A stretch of DNA of 6,229 nt from Gemmatimonas phototrophica (GCA_945870175.1 CAMBRJ010000190.1:1-6229), one strand, 5' to 3'. Shown: positions 1 to 6,194, numbered from the stretch's first letter. The notes: generated by a model not told the origin, from the sequence alone. Program-made: numbers and translations.

Positions 1-61
1 CGATGATGTACACGGCTTCGTACTGCCGCGTAGGGTTGCGGCGGATTTTGAGCTTTGCCAC
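1..61 (-). CDS. rpsF: 30S ribosomal protein S6, N-terminal fragment (cut by window edge)
   Basis: Read on the minus strand from a GTG at 61-59, the first 20 codons give a basic tail (VAKLKIRRNPTRQ) followed by YEAVYII. The second part matches the first beta strand of S6, usually written as (R)xYExxYI(I/L). S6 binds 16S rRNA together with S18 in the platform of the small subunit. The start is supported by a strong Shine-Dalgarno sequence, AGGGAGGA at 76-69, and there is no other start codon nearby in frame. The rest of the gene lies outside the window. S6 normally lacks such a long basic N-terminal extension, so the first ~12 residues are lineage-specific. The nearby ychF fits a neighbourhood seen in many bacteria (ychF, rpsF, ssb, rpsR). 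The identification rests on only about 8 diagnostic residues plus context, so another protein is possible. Confidence 0.68.
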   Translation of the reverse strand, partial: MAKLKIRRNPTRQYEAVYII

Positions 62-68
62 TCGGCAA

Positions 69-117
69 TCCTCCCTGTGGTCTAAGGTGCCCCCCGAAGT
101 GCCGATCCGCGGGAGGA
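69..117 (-). promoter_or_regulatory. Possible SD-sequestering leader stem of rpsF
   Basis: In the transcript of the minus strand, TCCTCCC (117-111) is perfectly complementary to GGGAGGA (75-69), which is the Shine-Dalgarno region of rpsF. The stem would be 7 bp, mostly GC, with a 35-nt loop, and would hide the ribosome-binding site. In many bacteria the S6:S18 complex binds the rpsF leader and represses its own operon, so an occluded site is plausible. I could not match the conserved CCG-bulge hairpin of that leader family with confidence. A caution is that another C-rich stretch, minus-strand CCTCCC at 191-186, could pair with the same site, so this may be a by-product of purine-rich and pyrimidine-rich composition. 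Confidence 0.35.
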
Positions 118-212
118 GGGTCAGAGGAACGGTGATCAGTTCCAGATGAGCCTTTAAGCCTAGCCCGGCCGGGGATGGAAGGGAAGGGAGGCCTGCCGTA
201 CATTGAGGGCAT

Positions 213-923
213 ATGTGTGGCAGATACGGCTTCGGTAACCCCGCGCGGCTCGGGACGCTCCCTCTGGGCGTCACCTTCCCCACGCTCGCTCCCCGCTACA
301 ACGTGGCACCGTCGCAGGCGGTGCCGCTGGTGCTGTCGGAGGGCCAGACGCGCGCGCTCCGCCTGGCCAAGTGGGGGCTGATCCCGTTCTGGGCCGACGA
401 CCCGGGGATCGGACACAAGCTCGCCAACGCCCGCGCGGATGGGATCGCATCCAAGCCGGCGTTTCGCGCCGCGTTCAAGACGCAGCGGGGCCTCCTCCCG
501 GCCGACCTCTTCTACGAATGGCAGGTGGTCCCCGGGCATCAGGGGAAGCAGCCGTGGTGTATCCGGCTGCCCGACGACGAGCCCTTCGTGATGGCCGCCC
601 TCTGGGATCTCTGGCAGCCGAAGCATGATCCCATCGCCGACCCGGTGCTCACCTGCTGCGTCGTCACGACCGAGGCGAATGCGACGATGGAGCCCATTCA
701 CCATCGCATGCCGGTCATCCTGCCGCTCCGTGACGTCGATGCCTGGCTCGACCCCCAGACTACACCCGCCGATGCGGCGCGACTGCTGCGCCCGTACGAG
801 GGACCGCTGCGTGCCTATCAGGTGAAGACGTGGGTGAACGCCACCCGAAACGACGACCCGCAGTGCGCGAGCCCGCTGGTGCGCGCGGACGCACACCGCA
901 GCGAGCAGTTCTTCGACGACTGA
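213..923 (+). CDS. SRAP domain protein (YedK/HMCES family), abasic-site DNA-protein crosslinker
   Basis: The 236-residue protein is the usual size for a bacterial SRAP protein. After removal of the initiator Met, Cys2 of this family becomes the N-terminal residue and forms a thiazolidine link with the ring-opened abasic site in single-stranded DNA, shielding it from strand breakage. Visible family motifs are MCGRY at 1-5, YNVAPSQ at 29-35, KWGLIPFWA at 53-61, NARAD at 72-76, PADLFYEW at 96-103 and IHHRMPVIL at 162-170. By position, Cys2, Asn72, Arg74, Glu102 and His163 correspond to the active-site residues known from YedK. Two places differ from the common pattern: the Cys before LxPAxGFYEW is Gly93, and the acidic residue of NARxE is Asp76. 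The ATG at 213 is fixed by the need for Cys at position 2. Its ribosome-binding site is poor: GAGGG at 205-209 lies only 3 nt away, and a long purine run at 179-191 is too far. The gene is divergent from rpsF, and its end lies 25 nt from the end of the convergent DUF3108 gene. Confidence 0.95.
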   Translation: MCGRYGFGNPARLGTLPLGVTFPTLAPRYNVAPSQAVPLVLSEGQTRALRLAKWGLIPFWADDPGIGHKLANARADGIASKPAFRAAFKTQRGLLPADLFYEWQVVPGHQGKQPWCIRLPDDEPFVMAALWDLWQPKHDPIADPVLTCCVVTTEANATMEPIHHRMPVILPLRDVDAWLDPQTTPADAARLLRPYEGPLRAYQVKTWVNATRNDDPQCASPLVRADAHRSEQFFDD

Positions 924-935
924 CCACGGCTCCGG

Positions 936-955
936 CAGCTACCGCCAGCTACCGC
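936..955. repeat. Tandem duplication of a 10-bp unit at a convergent gene end
   Basis: CAGCTACCGC occurs twice in direct succession (936-945 and 946-955), between the convergent SRAP and DUF3108 genes. On the minus strand the right-hand copy contains the DUF3108 stop codon (TAG, 951-949), and the left-hand copy places a second TAG 10 nt further downstream in another frame. It looks like a small replication-slippage duplication. I see no T-tract or strong hairpin here, so no intrinsic terminator can be named for either gene. Confidence 0.7.
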
Positions 956-1737
956 GTGCCGCTTGACCCGCGCAGGTACAGGTTGAGTGAGCCGAAGCTG
1001 AGCTTTGACTTCATCTGCACCATAAGGCGGCGATCATCGTCGGTGATCCACACTTCGGCTTTGCCATTCTTGCTGAAGATGCCTTTCGTCTGAAACGTCG
1101 GCTGCAGCACGACGGTCTTGAACGTGCCGCCGGGCACCGTGATCGTTTCTTTGCGAACCACGCGAATGCGTACGGGATTGCCGGCGGCCTTGAAGTAGCG
1201 CGCGTATTCGTACGACTGGCCCACTTCGAGCGGGACCGTGCGTACGAAGTACAGGAACGACCCATCGTCGAGCGGATTCGACACCGTGGGCTCTTCGGGA
1301 CGGTCGTTCTCCCTGAACATGCCGCGCTCCGGGAAGATTTCGTAGCGACGCGTGCGCTCGTAGCTGCCCTCGTCGACGTCCTGATGGTAGCGCAGGGAAT
1401 TGAGCGTCGTGACATCGAACCACGACTCGTACAAATCGTTCACCCGGTACAGCGGAATGCCGCCGCTGATCGTGAACACGGTGTGCCACGCCGGACGGCC
1501 GCGAATCTCGGCGATCTCGCGAACCTCCATGCTGCCATTGCCCACCTTGAGCGACCCGAAGCGCACCTCGTACTCGAGCCGTTCACCGACCTTGAACGGC
1601 ACCGACAACGCGTTGGCGGGGAGTCGGTGCAGAGCGCGACCCCCGACCGAATCGCTGGATTGTCCCGTTAATGGGGACGACCCAACCGCCAGCATCAGCG
1701 CGGCGGCCAGCGCCGCGCATCTCGATACGATCTTCAT
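949..1737 (-). CDS. DUF3108 domain exported protein
   Basis: The 262-residue product starts with a signal peptide: a short basic region (MKIVSR), a hydrophobic core at about 7-19, then SSPLTGQ. It is probably exported to the periplasm or envelope, with an uncertain cleavage site near residue 26. The mature part matches DUF3108, a beta-rich family of unknown biochemical role. Recognisable blocks are FKVGERLEYEVRFG at 48-61, DLYESWFD at 101-108, LDDGSFLYFVRTVPLEVG at 156-173, VPGGTFKTVVLQP at 201-213, and KAEVWITDDDRRL at 226-238 followed by VQMKSKLSFGSL. The family often lies among envelope genes, but its substrate is not known, and I assign no function beyond export. The ATG at 1737 is 36 nt below the ychF stop, so co-transcription with ychF is likely. 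The ribosome-binding site (AGCAGG-like, a few nt upstream) is weak. The stop is TAG. Confidence 0.88.
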   Translation of the reverse strand: MKIVSRCAALAAALMLAVGSSPLTGQSSDSVGGRALHRLPANALSVPFKVGERLEYEVRFGSLKVGNGSMEVREIAEIRGRPAWHTVFTISGGIPLYRVNDLYESWFDVTTLNSLRYHQDVDEGSYERTRRYEIFPERGMFRENDRPEEPTVSNPLDDGSFLYFVRTVPLEVGQSYEYARYFKAAGNPVRIRVVRKETITVPGGTFKTVVLQPTFQTKGIFSKNGKAEVWITDDDRRLMVQMKSKLSFGSLNLYLRGSSGTR

Positions 1738-1773
1738 GGCGACCTGCTACCCATGTCCAGACAAAAGGGTCGG

Positions 1774-2874
1774 TTAGACGTTGAAGCGGAACAGCAGCAC
1801 GTCGCCGTCCTGCACCACGTATTCCTTCCCTTCCGAGCGCACCGCACCCTTCTCGCGCGCGCCCTTCCATCCACCGTGCGTAATGAAGTCCTGATAGGAC
1901 ACCGTCTCGGCGCGAATGAAGCCTTTCTCGAAATCGGTATGGATGACGGCCGCGGCCTTGGGCGCGGTGTCGCCATGATGAATCGTCCAGGCGCGTACTT
2001 CCTGCTCACCCGCCGTGAAGTACGTCTGCAGGCCAAGCAGGTGGTAGCCACCCTGAATGAGTCGGTCGAGGCCGGCCGTTTCGATGCCGAGCGAGGCGAG
2101 GAACTCGCTCCGCTCCTCGGGCGGGAGCTCCGACAGCTCGGCCTCGATCTTGGCGGAGAACGCCACGATCTCGGCGTGTTCGCCGGTTGCCGCGACGGCG
2201 GCGCGAAGCGCCTGGAGATACGGGCCTTCGTCACCCGCCAACTCGGCGTCGGTCACGTTGGCGGCGTACAGCACCGGTTTCGCCGTGATGAGCTGCAGCC
2301 CGGCCAACGAGAGCATGTGCTCCGACGACAGTCCGCCACGAAGCAACGGCATGCCTTCAGACAGCGTCGCGAAGGCGGCTTCCAGCGCCGGTAACTCCGC
2401 CAACGCGTCCTTGTCGTTCGCCTTGGCCGCGCGCTTCACTTTATCGAGGCGCTTCTCCACAACGGCCAAGTCGGCGAGCGCGAGTTCGAGCTCGATCGTT
2501 TCCTTGTCGCGCGCCGGATCGGGCGAGCCCATCACGTGCGTCACGTCATCGTCGGCGAAACACCGGATCACGTGCACGATGGCATCGGTCTCACGGATGT
2601 TCTGCAGGAACTTGTTGCCAAGCCCTTCACCCTGCGACGCGCCCTTCACCAGCCCGGCGATGTCGACGAACTGCACGGCCGCCGGCAGCGTGCGCTTGGG
2701 CTGCACGATCTCGGCCAGCTTCGCCAGACGGGCGTCGGGCACTTCCACCATGCCGACGTTGGGGTCGACCGTGCAGAAGGGATAGTTCGCCGCTTCAGCC
2801 TTGGCCGAGGTCAGGGCGTTGAAAAGCGTCGATTTGCCGACGTTGGGGAGGCCGACGATGCCAAGTTGAAGCAC
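1774..2874 (-). CDS. ychF: Redox-regulated ATPase YchF (OLA1/Obg-related family)
   Basis: The 366 residues match the usual ~363-residue length of YchF, a ribosome-associated P-loop ATPase of the HAS subgroup of Obg-related proteins. The Walker A/G1 motif is GLPNVGKST at 8-16, switch I lies around YPFCTVDPN at 31-39, and G3 is DIAGLVKGAS at 71-80, with Leu in place of the catalytic Gln of ordinary GTPases. The G4 region, AANVTD at 204-209, is not the GTP-specific NKxD, in line with ATP preference in the family. A coiled-coil-like helical insert spans about 125-180. The C-terminal TGS domain covers about 283-364, with YFTAGEQEVRAW, IHTDFEKGFIRAE and DGDVLLFRFNV. Cys34 aligns with the redox-sensitive Cys35 of the E. 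coli protein. The start is GTG at 2874, forced by the conserved beginning at LGIVGLPNVGKS, and no Shine-Dalgarno sequence precedes it. DUF3108 follows closely, and an S6-like gene lies further down the same strand. Confidence 0.97.
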   Translation of the reverse strand: MLQLGIVGLPNVGKSTLFNALTSAKAEAANYPFCTVDPNVGMVEVPDARLAKLAEIVQPKRTLPAAVQFVDIAGLVKGASQGEGLGNKFLQNIRETDAIVHVIRCFADDDVTHVMGSPDPARDKETIELELALADLAVVEKRLDKVKRAAKANDKDALAELPALEAAFATLSEGMPLLRGGLSSEHMLSLAGLQLITAKPVLYAANVTDAELAGDEGPYLQALRAAVAATGEHAEIVAFSAKIEAELSELPPEERSEFLASLGIETAGLDRLIQGGYHLLGLQTYFTAGEQEVRAWTIHHGDTAPKAAAVIHTDFEKGFIRAETVSYQDFITHGGWKGAREKGAVRSEGKEYVVQDGDVLLFRFNV

Positions 2875-3049
2875 GATTAAAAACGAAGTAGGGAGTACAG
2901 CGTACGGGGTAGGGAGTCGCGACGCGCTCCGCCCACCGTGAAATGTAGCGGGGGGCGGGCGAATGGTGGCCGCGATGCCGGACGACTCGATTCAGGACCC
3001 GGAGACGACGGTCTCCATACCCACCACACCCTACTTCGCCTGTCGCCAA
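2875..3049. other. Intergenic region between ychF start and peptidase gene end
   Basis: This 175-nt gap should hold the end signal of the peptidase transcript and the promoter of ychF, both read on the minus strand. It contains a short hairpin at 3001-3016 (listed separately) and copies of a CCCTAC-type word. GTAGGGAGT occurs at 2888-2896 and 2909-2917, and CGAAGTAGGG (2884-2893) recurs inverted as CCCTACTTCG (3029-3038). I found no convincing -35/-10 pair. TACATT on the minus strand (2947-2942) is a weak -10 candidate without a matching -35. TTTAAT (2881-2876) is closer to consensus but lies one base from the GTG, too near to serve it. No open reading frame here looks real. Confidence 0.5.
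3001..3016 (-). terminator. Weak hairpin downstream of the peptidase gene
   Basis: GGAGAC and GTCTCC pair perfectly around a 4-base loop, 33 nt past the TAG stop of the M28 peptidase gene (minus strand). The stem is only 6 bp and no T-tract follows on either strand, so it does not meet the usual pattern of an intrinsic terminator. It may instead stabilise an mRNA 3' end or be chance. Its place at the end of the peptidase-lipoprotein operon is the main reason to list it. Confidence 0.3.
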
Positions 3050-4816
3050 CTACTGCTTGCAGACGCCGCGCGGGTCGAGCTTGGGCTGGTTCACCACCGG
3101 ACGCCCGGCCCGGTTCCCAAGGTCCAGCGCGACATCGGCGATCAGCTTCGCCACCCGCGTCATGTGCGGATAGTCGATGTACTGCGGTTCGTCGGTGAGC
3201 TGGTGGTACGCCGAGTGGCCGCCGGTGGTGAAGAAGGTGACCGGGACGCCCCACTTGGCATACTCATAGTGATCGCTGCGGCAGTAGATGTTCATCGGGT
3301 GGTCGTTCGCATCCATGCCGTAGTCGAACACCAGATTGTGCTTCTTCGACGTGTTCACGCGCTCCACGAGATCGCCGAGTTCGGTGGACAGGCGGCGCGA
3401 ACCCACGAGCTGCAGGTAATCCGGTCCACCGCGCAGATCCTGCCCTTCCCTGGAGGAGCCGGTGAGATCGGTGGCCGAGCCGCGGCCGACCATGTCGATG
3501 TTGAGTTGCGCCACGATCGAATCACGTGAAACGGTGCTGTGCTCGGTGAAGAACTTCGAGCCCCACAGTCCCTTCTCCTCGCCAACGTGCCACACAAACA
3601 GCGTCGAGCGCTTCGGCTTGACCTTCATCGTGGACAGCAACTCGGCGATTTCCTGCACGGCCACCGACCCCGAGCCGTCGTCGTCGGCGCCGTTGAAGAT
3701 CGAGTCGCGGCGCGTGGGGCTCGACTTCCGCATCTCCGCCAACTCGGCGTTGATCTGCGTGAACTGTTCGGCGTTGCCCATCTTGTCATCGTTCTCGGCG
3801 CCACCAGGACGCACAATGCGATTGAAGATCAGCACCGAGTCGTGATCGACCGCACGACGCGCCATGCCCACGTGATCGCTGTGCGCGCCCACGGCGACGT
3901 ACTGGTTCTTGAGCTTCGGATCGCTGCCCGGGAGAATCGCGACGACGTTGCGCGCCGCGAACGGCGACGGCACGACGTCGAGGATGGCCTTCACGTTCAC
4001 GGTGGCGCCGACGGTGCCGGCCTTGAGTTCGCCGAGCGGCGACGTGAACAGCTTCGCGATGGCGCCAGAGCCGACGAACAGGCGCGAACCACCAAAGGCG
4101 GGATCGTCTACGAACTCGCCCGGGCGCAGCACGTAGCCGAACACGCCGGCCGCCTGCTGCGGGACCACGAGCACGATGCCGGCGGCACCGGCAGGCACGT
4201 CCACGTCACCTTCGACCGCCTGCTGCACGGCGGCCTGTGACAGCGGCACGGTGAGCACGACGAGCTTGCCCGCCACTTGCTCGGCCGTCAGTAGCGCGGC
4301 CTCACCCATGACGCCGCCGAACATCACCGGCGTGTCGGTGAAGGTCATCGTGCTGCCGCTCTTGAAGCCCCACTCCTCGCCCAGTTCCAGCGATGCGCCG
4401 CCGGCGATGAACGACGACAGCGGGTCGACCTTCTTACTCTTGAGCGGTAGCGTCTGGAAGAACGTGCCGCTGTCACCGGCCGGCTGCAGGCCGAGGCGCT
4501 TGGCTTCGCGCGCCAGCAACTCGGTGGCCTTGAAGCTGCCTTCCGTGCCGGCATCGCGGCCCATGAGCGAATCATCGGCACAGCTGTAGAGCCGCGTCAT
4601 CAGATCATCCGCGGTGATTGCGCTCTTGGTGGGGCGCGGCGCGAGCTTGAGTGGCAAGTCGGTGCGTGGCACCGGCGCGGTGGCGACCGGCTGCGGCTTG
4701 GGCGCATCCTGCGCGCTCACGAACGACGACAGCCCACAAGAGGCGATCGCTCCGGCCAACAGGAGATGGCCGATCGACGCCGAGCGCGGCACCATACGGG
4801 ATAGCTCAGAACTCAT
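3050..4816 (-). CDS. Secreted M28-family zinc metallopeptidase with PA-like insert
   Basis: From the ATG at 4816 this is a 588-residue protein. The N-terminus is a signal sequence: a basic MSSELSRMVPR start, a hydrophobic core at about 15-25, then either a signal peptidase I site after VSA (35) or a lipobox-like IASC at 24-27. It is therefore exported, and soluble or lipid-anchored is undecided. Residues ~160-280 look like a PA-type protease-associated domain (AGKLVVLTVPL, AGIVLVV). The M28 metal ligands follow in the expected order: GAHSDH (His312, Asp314), GADDDGSG (bridging Asp379), WHVGEEKG (Glu413 catalytic, Glu414 ligand), NIDMVGR (Asp441) and AYHQLTDEP (His538). Enzymes of this family release N-terminal residues with two zinc ions; the exact specificity cannot be read here. 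About 64 residues separate the first and second ligand motifs, more than usual. The start is chosen because its ATG overlaps the TGA of the upstream gene (ATGA, 4816-4813), implying translational coupling. No Shine-Dalgarno sequence is visible, and ATG at 4795 (Met8) is an alternative. Confidence 0.92.
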   Translation of the reverse strand: MSSELSRMVPRSASIGHLLLAGAIASCGLSSFVSAQDAPKPQPVATAPVPRTDLPLKLAPRPTKSAITADDLMTRLYSCADDSLMGRDAGTEGSFKATELLAREAKRLGLQPAGDSGTFFQTLPLKSKKVDPLSSFIAGGASLELGEEWGFKSGSTMTFTDTPVMFGGVMGEAALLTAEQVAGKLVVLTVPLSQAAVQQAVEGDVDVPAGAAGIVLVVPQQAAGVFGYVLRPGEFVDDPAFGGSRLFVGSGAIAKLFTSPLGELKAGTVGATVNVKAILDVVPSPFAARNVVAILPGSDPKLKNQYVAVGAHSDHVGMARRAVDHDSVLIFNRIVRPGGAENDDKMGNAEQFTQINAELAEMRKSSPTRRDSIFNGADDDGSGSVAVQEIAELLSTMKVKPKRSTLFVWHVGEEKGLWGSKFFTEHSTVSRDSIVAQLNIDMVGRGSATDLTGSSREGQDLRGGPDYLQLVGSRRLSTELGDLVERVNTSKKHNLVFDYGMDANDHPMNIYCRSDHYEYAKWGVPVTFFTTGGHSAYHQLTDEPQYIDYPHMTRVAKLIADVALDLGNRAGRPVVNQPKLDPRGVCKQ

Positions 4817-6078
4817 CGGGCACTCGAAGAAAGAGGAAGACGCGCCACGTGCACCTGCGGTGCAGGTTTCGTGGTCGTCCAAGTTGCCAACAGGGTGTCG
4901 CGCAGCACTGCGAGACGCGGAAAGCCGCTTTGCCGTGCGCCCGACGTACGGGCCAGGCTGCGGGTTTCCCCGATGGTCGCGCCGGTCACGCGCCGCACCA
5001 GCACTTCGGCTTCATCGGTGGTGCGCTGTTCGAGCCAGGCCACGATCGGTTCGGCCCGGCTGTCGAGGACAATGGAAACGCGGCCGATCGGATCGCCCTC
5101 GTCGATGCGCACCGGGGCACCGAACGTGGCGCCGCCGTCGGTCGAGGTGGCCACCAGTACACGCGCCGTATCGTGGGCGGCCGTGTACCAGGCCACGACC
5201 ACCGTTTTGCCGCTGGCGGCCACCTGCGGGCCATTCACCGGGCATCCCGGATAGTACCAGTCGTCGGCGTGCACCAGCACCGGCGGACTCCAGCCACCGA
5301 CCAACTCGCGCACGATGGCGATGTCGCGGATATCCTTGTCCGAGCGATCGCGATAGACGATCACGCGACCTTGCGAACCCCTCGCGGTGGCCGTTTGACA
5401 GCAATCGCAGGTCCGGGCGTCGAGCACGGCTTCCCGCGAGAGTGTGCCGTCGTCGCGCACCACGGCGGTGCGCACGGTCATTTCTCGCGTGGAGTCTTTC
5501 ATGGCACTCTTGCGGCCGTCGAGCCACACCAGCCCCAGGTCTCGGCCGCTCTCGGCCCAGAGTGACACGAACCCATGCTCGGCGGCCAGCCCGTCGGTGT
5601 GCGGCGTTACGGGGGCACTCCACGTACGGCCGTCGTCACGCGAGCGCACGGTGCGAATGCCGTAGGCGTAGGTGCTCTTGCCTTCGCGCTCGAGCCAGTG
5701 GGCGGCGAGGTCGCCGTTGCCGAGCTTCACGATGGCGGGGAAGTCGGCCCAGTTCACGAAGAACGGGAGATCGGCGGCGACCGTGCGCGACGAATCCCAG
5801 GTGGTGCCGTTCCACTTGGCGAGGCGGATCGCGAACGAGGAGTCGGCGCGCTGCTCCGTCCACGACAGGTACGCCGCGCCGCTGTCATCGGTGATGACGA
5901 CCGGCGTTTTGCTGCCGGCCGGTGCGGGGCTGGGGAGCTCTTCGACGGCGCCGAGGATGGCGGTGGAGGGCGATGCCGTCGCGACACTATCGCGGGCGCC
6001 ACAGGCGGAGCCTAGAGCGGTGGCCGTGACCACCAGACTGGCGAGGATCAAGCTGCGAATAGGAGATGGGGATAGCAT
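4813..6078 (-). CDS. BNR-repeat (sialidase-like beta-propeller) lipoprotein with CxCC motif
   Basis: The 421-residue product begins MLSPSPIRSLILASLVV and has a lipoprotein-type end to its signal sequence, LGSAC, with lipid attachment predicted at Cys26, so it is probably membrane-anchored. The rest is beta-rich with repeated short strands, as in sialidase-fold propellers. Two Asp boxes (SxDxGxxW/F) are visible: SRDDGRTW at 146-153 and STDGGATF at 312-319. A cysteine cluster, CDCCQ (224-228), and a later GCPVNGP (278-284) stand out; they could form disulfides or bind metal. I do not see the arginine triad needed to call a working sialidase, so a binding or scaffold role is as likely. The stop overlaps the start of the M28 peptidase gene by 4 nt, so the two are probably made together. 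The start at 6078 puts the basic residue right before the hydrophobic core. The longer ATG at 6117 adds 13 residues, several of them acidic. Neither start has a clear Shine-Dalgarno sequence. Confidence 0.82.
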   Translation of the reverse strand: MLSPSPIRSLILASLVVTATALGSACGARDSVATASPSTAILGAVEELPSPAPAGSKTPVVITDDSGAAYLSWTEQRADSSFAIRLAKWNGTTWDSSRTVAADLPFFVNWADFPAIVKLGNGDLAAHWLEREGKSTYAYGIRTVRSRDDGRTWSAPVTPHTDGLAAEHGFVSLWAESGRDLGLVWLDGRKSAMKDSTREMTVRTAVVRDDGTLSREAVLDARTCDCCQTATARGSQGRVIVYRDRSDKDIRDIAIVRELVGGWSPPVLVHADDWYYPGCPVNGPQVAASGKTVVVAWYTAAHDTARVLVATSTDGGATFGAPVRIDEGDPIGRVSIVLDSRAEPIVAWLEQRTTDEAEVLVRRVTGATIGETRSLARTSGARQSGFPRLAVLRDTLLATWTTTKPAPQVHVARLPLSSSAR

Positions 6079-6194
6079 GCAGGAACGTTGCGCGTAGGAC
6101 TCGTCCTGATCAACCATTCGTCATTAATTGGTCCCAAAGCTGGCCGCCGGACGTCGATGGAGCGGACACGAACCCTTTTCCGGGATAGCGCGTG
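6079..6194. promoter_or_regulatory. Upstream region of the lipoprotein-peptidase pair
   Basis: This stretch should carry the promoter of the minus-strand pair, and perhaps of a divergent gene at the right edge. The most AT-rich point in this GC-rich stretch is ATTAAT at 6123-6128, a self-complementary word that matches four of six positions of a -10 box on either strand. It is followed by a small dyad, TTGG-TC-CCAA (6128-6137). If ATTAAT is the minus-strand -10 box, transcription would begin at or very near the ATG at 6117, giving either a leaderless mRNA or a ~40-nt leader for the ATG at 6078. No matching -35 box was found, so this is tentative. Confidence 0.25.

Noticed and set aside
164..173. 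CCCGGCCGGG palindrome in the rpsF/SRAP intergenic region
   Set aside because: A 10-bp GC palindrome is expected by chance in DNA of this composition. It has no loop, T-tract or second copy to suggest a terminator or operator.
1753..2394. Plus-strand open frame of 213 codons antisense to ychF
   Set aside because: ychF is unmistakable on the minus strand through its G motifs and TGS domain, and the antisense frame has low-complexity composition and no ribosome-binding site.
4817..4882. Longer N-terminus for the M28 peptidase from an ATG at 4882
   Set aside because: The extra 22 residues (MDDHETCTAG and so on) lie deep inside the upstream gene, would put an acidic stretch before the signal sequence, and would replace a clean ATGA junction with a 70-nt overlap.
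4651..5565. Second plus-strand open frame (304 codons) in the same area
   Set aside because: It overlaps the first shadow in another frame, has no family features, and is antisense to the same real gene.
4614..5894. Long plus-strand open frame (426 codons) opposite the lipoprotein and peptidase genes
   Set aside because: Its translation is dominated by Arg, Pro and Ser with no recognisable motif. The opposite strand encodes a coherent signal peptide, Asp boxes and an overlapping peptidase start. It is an antisense shadow of GC-rich coding DNA.
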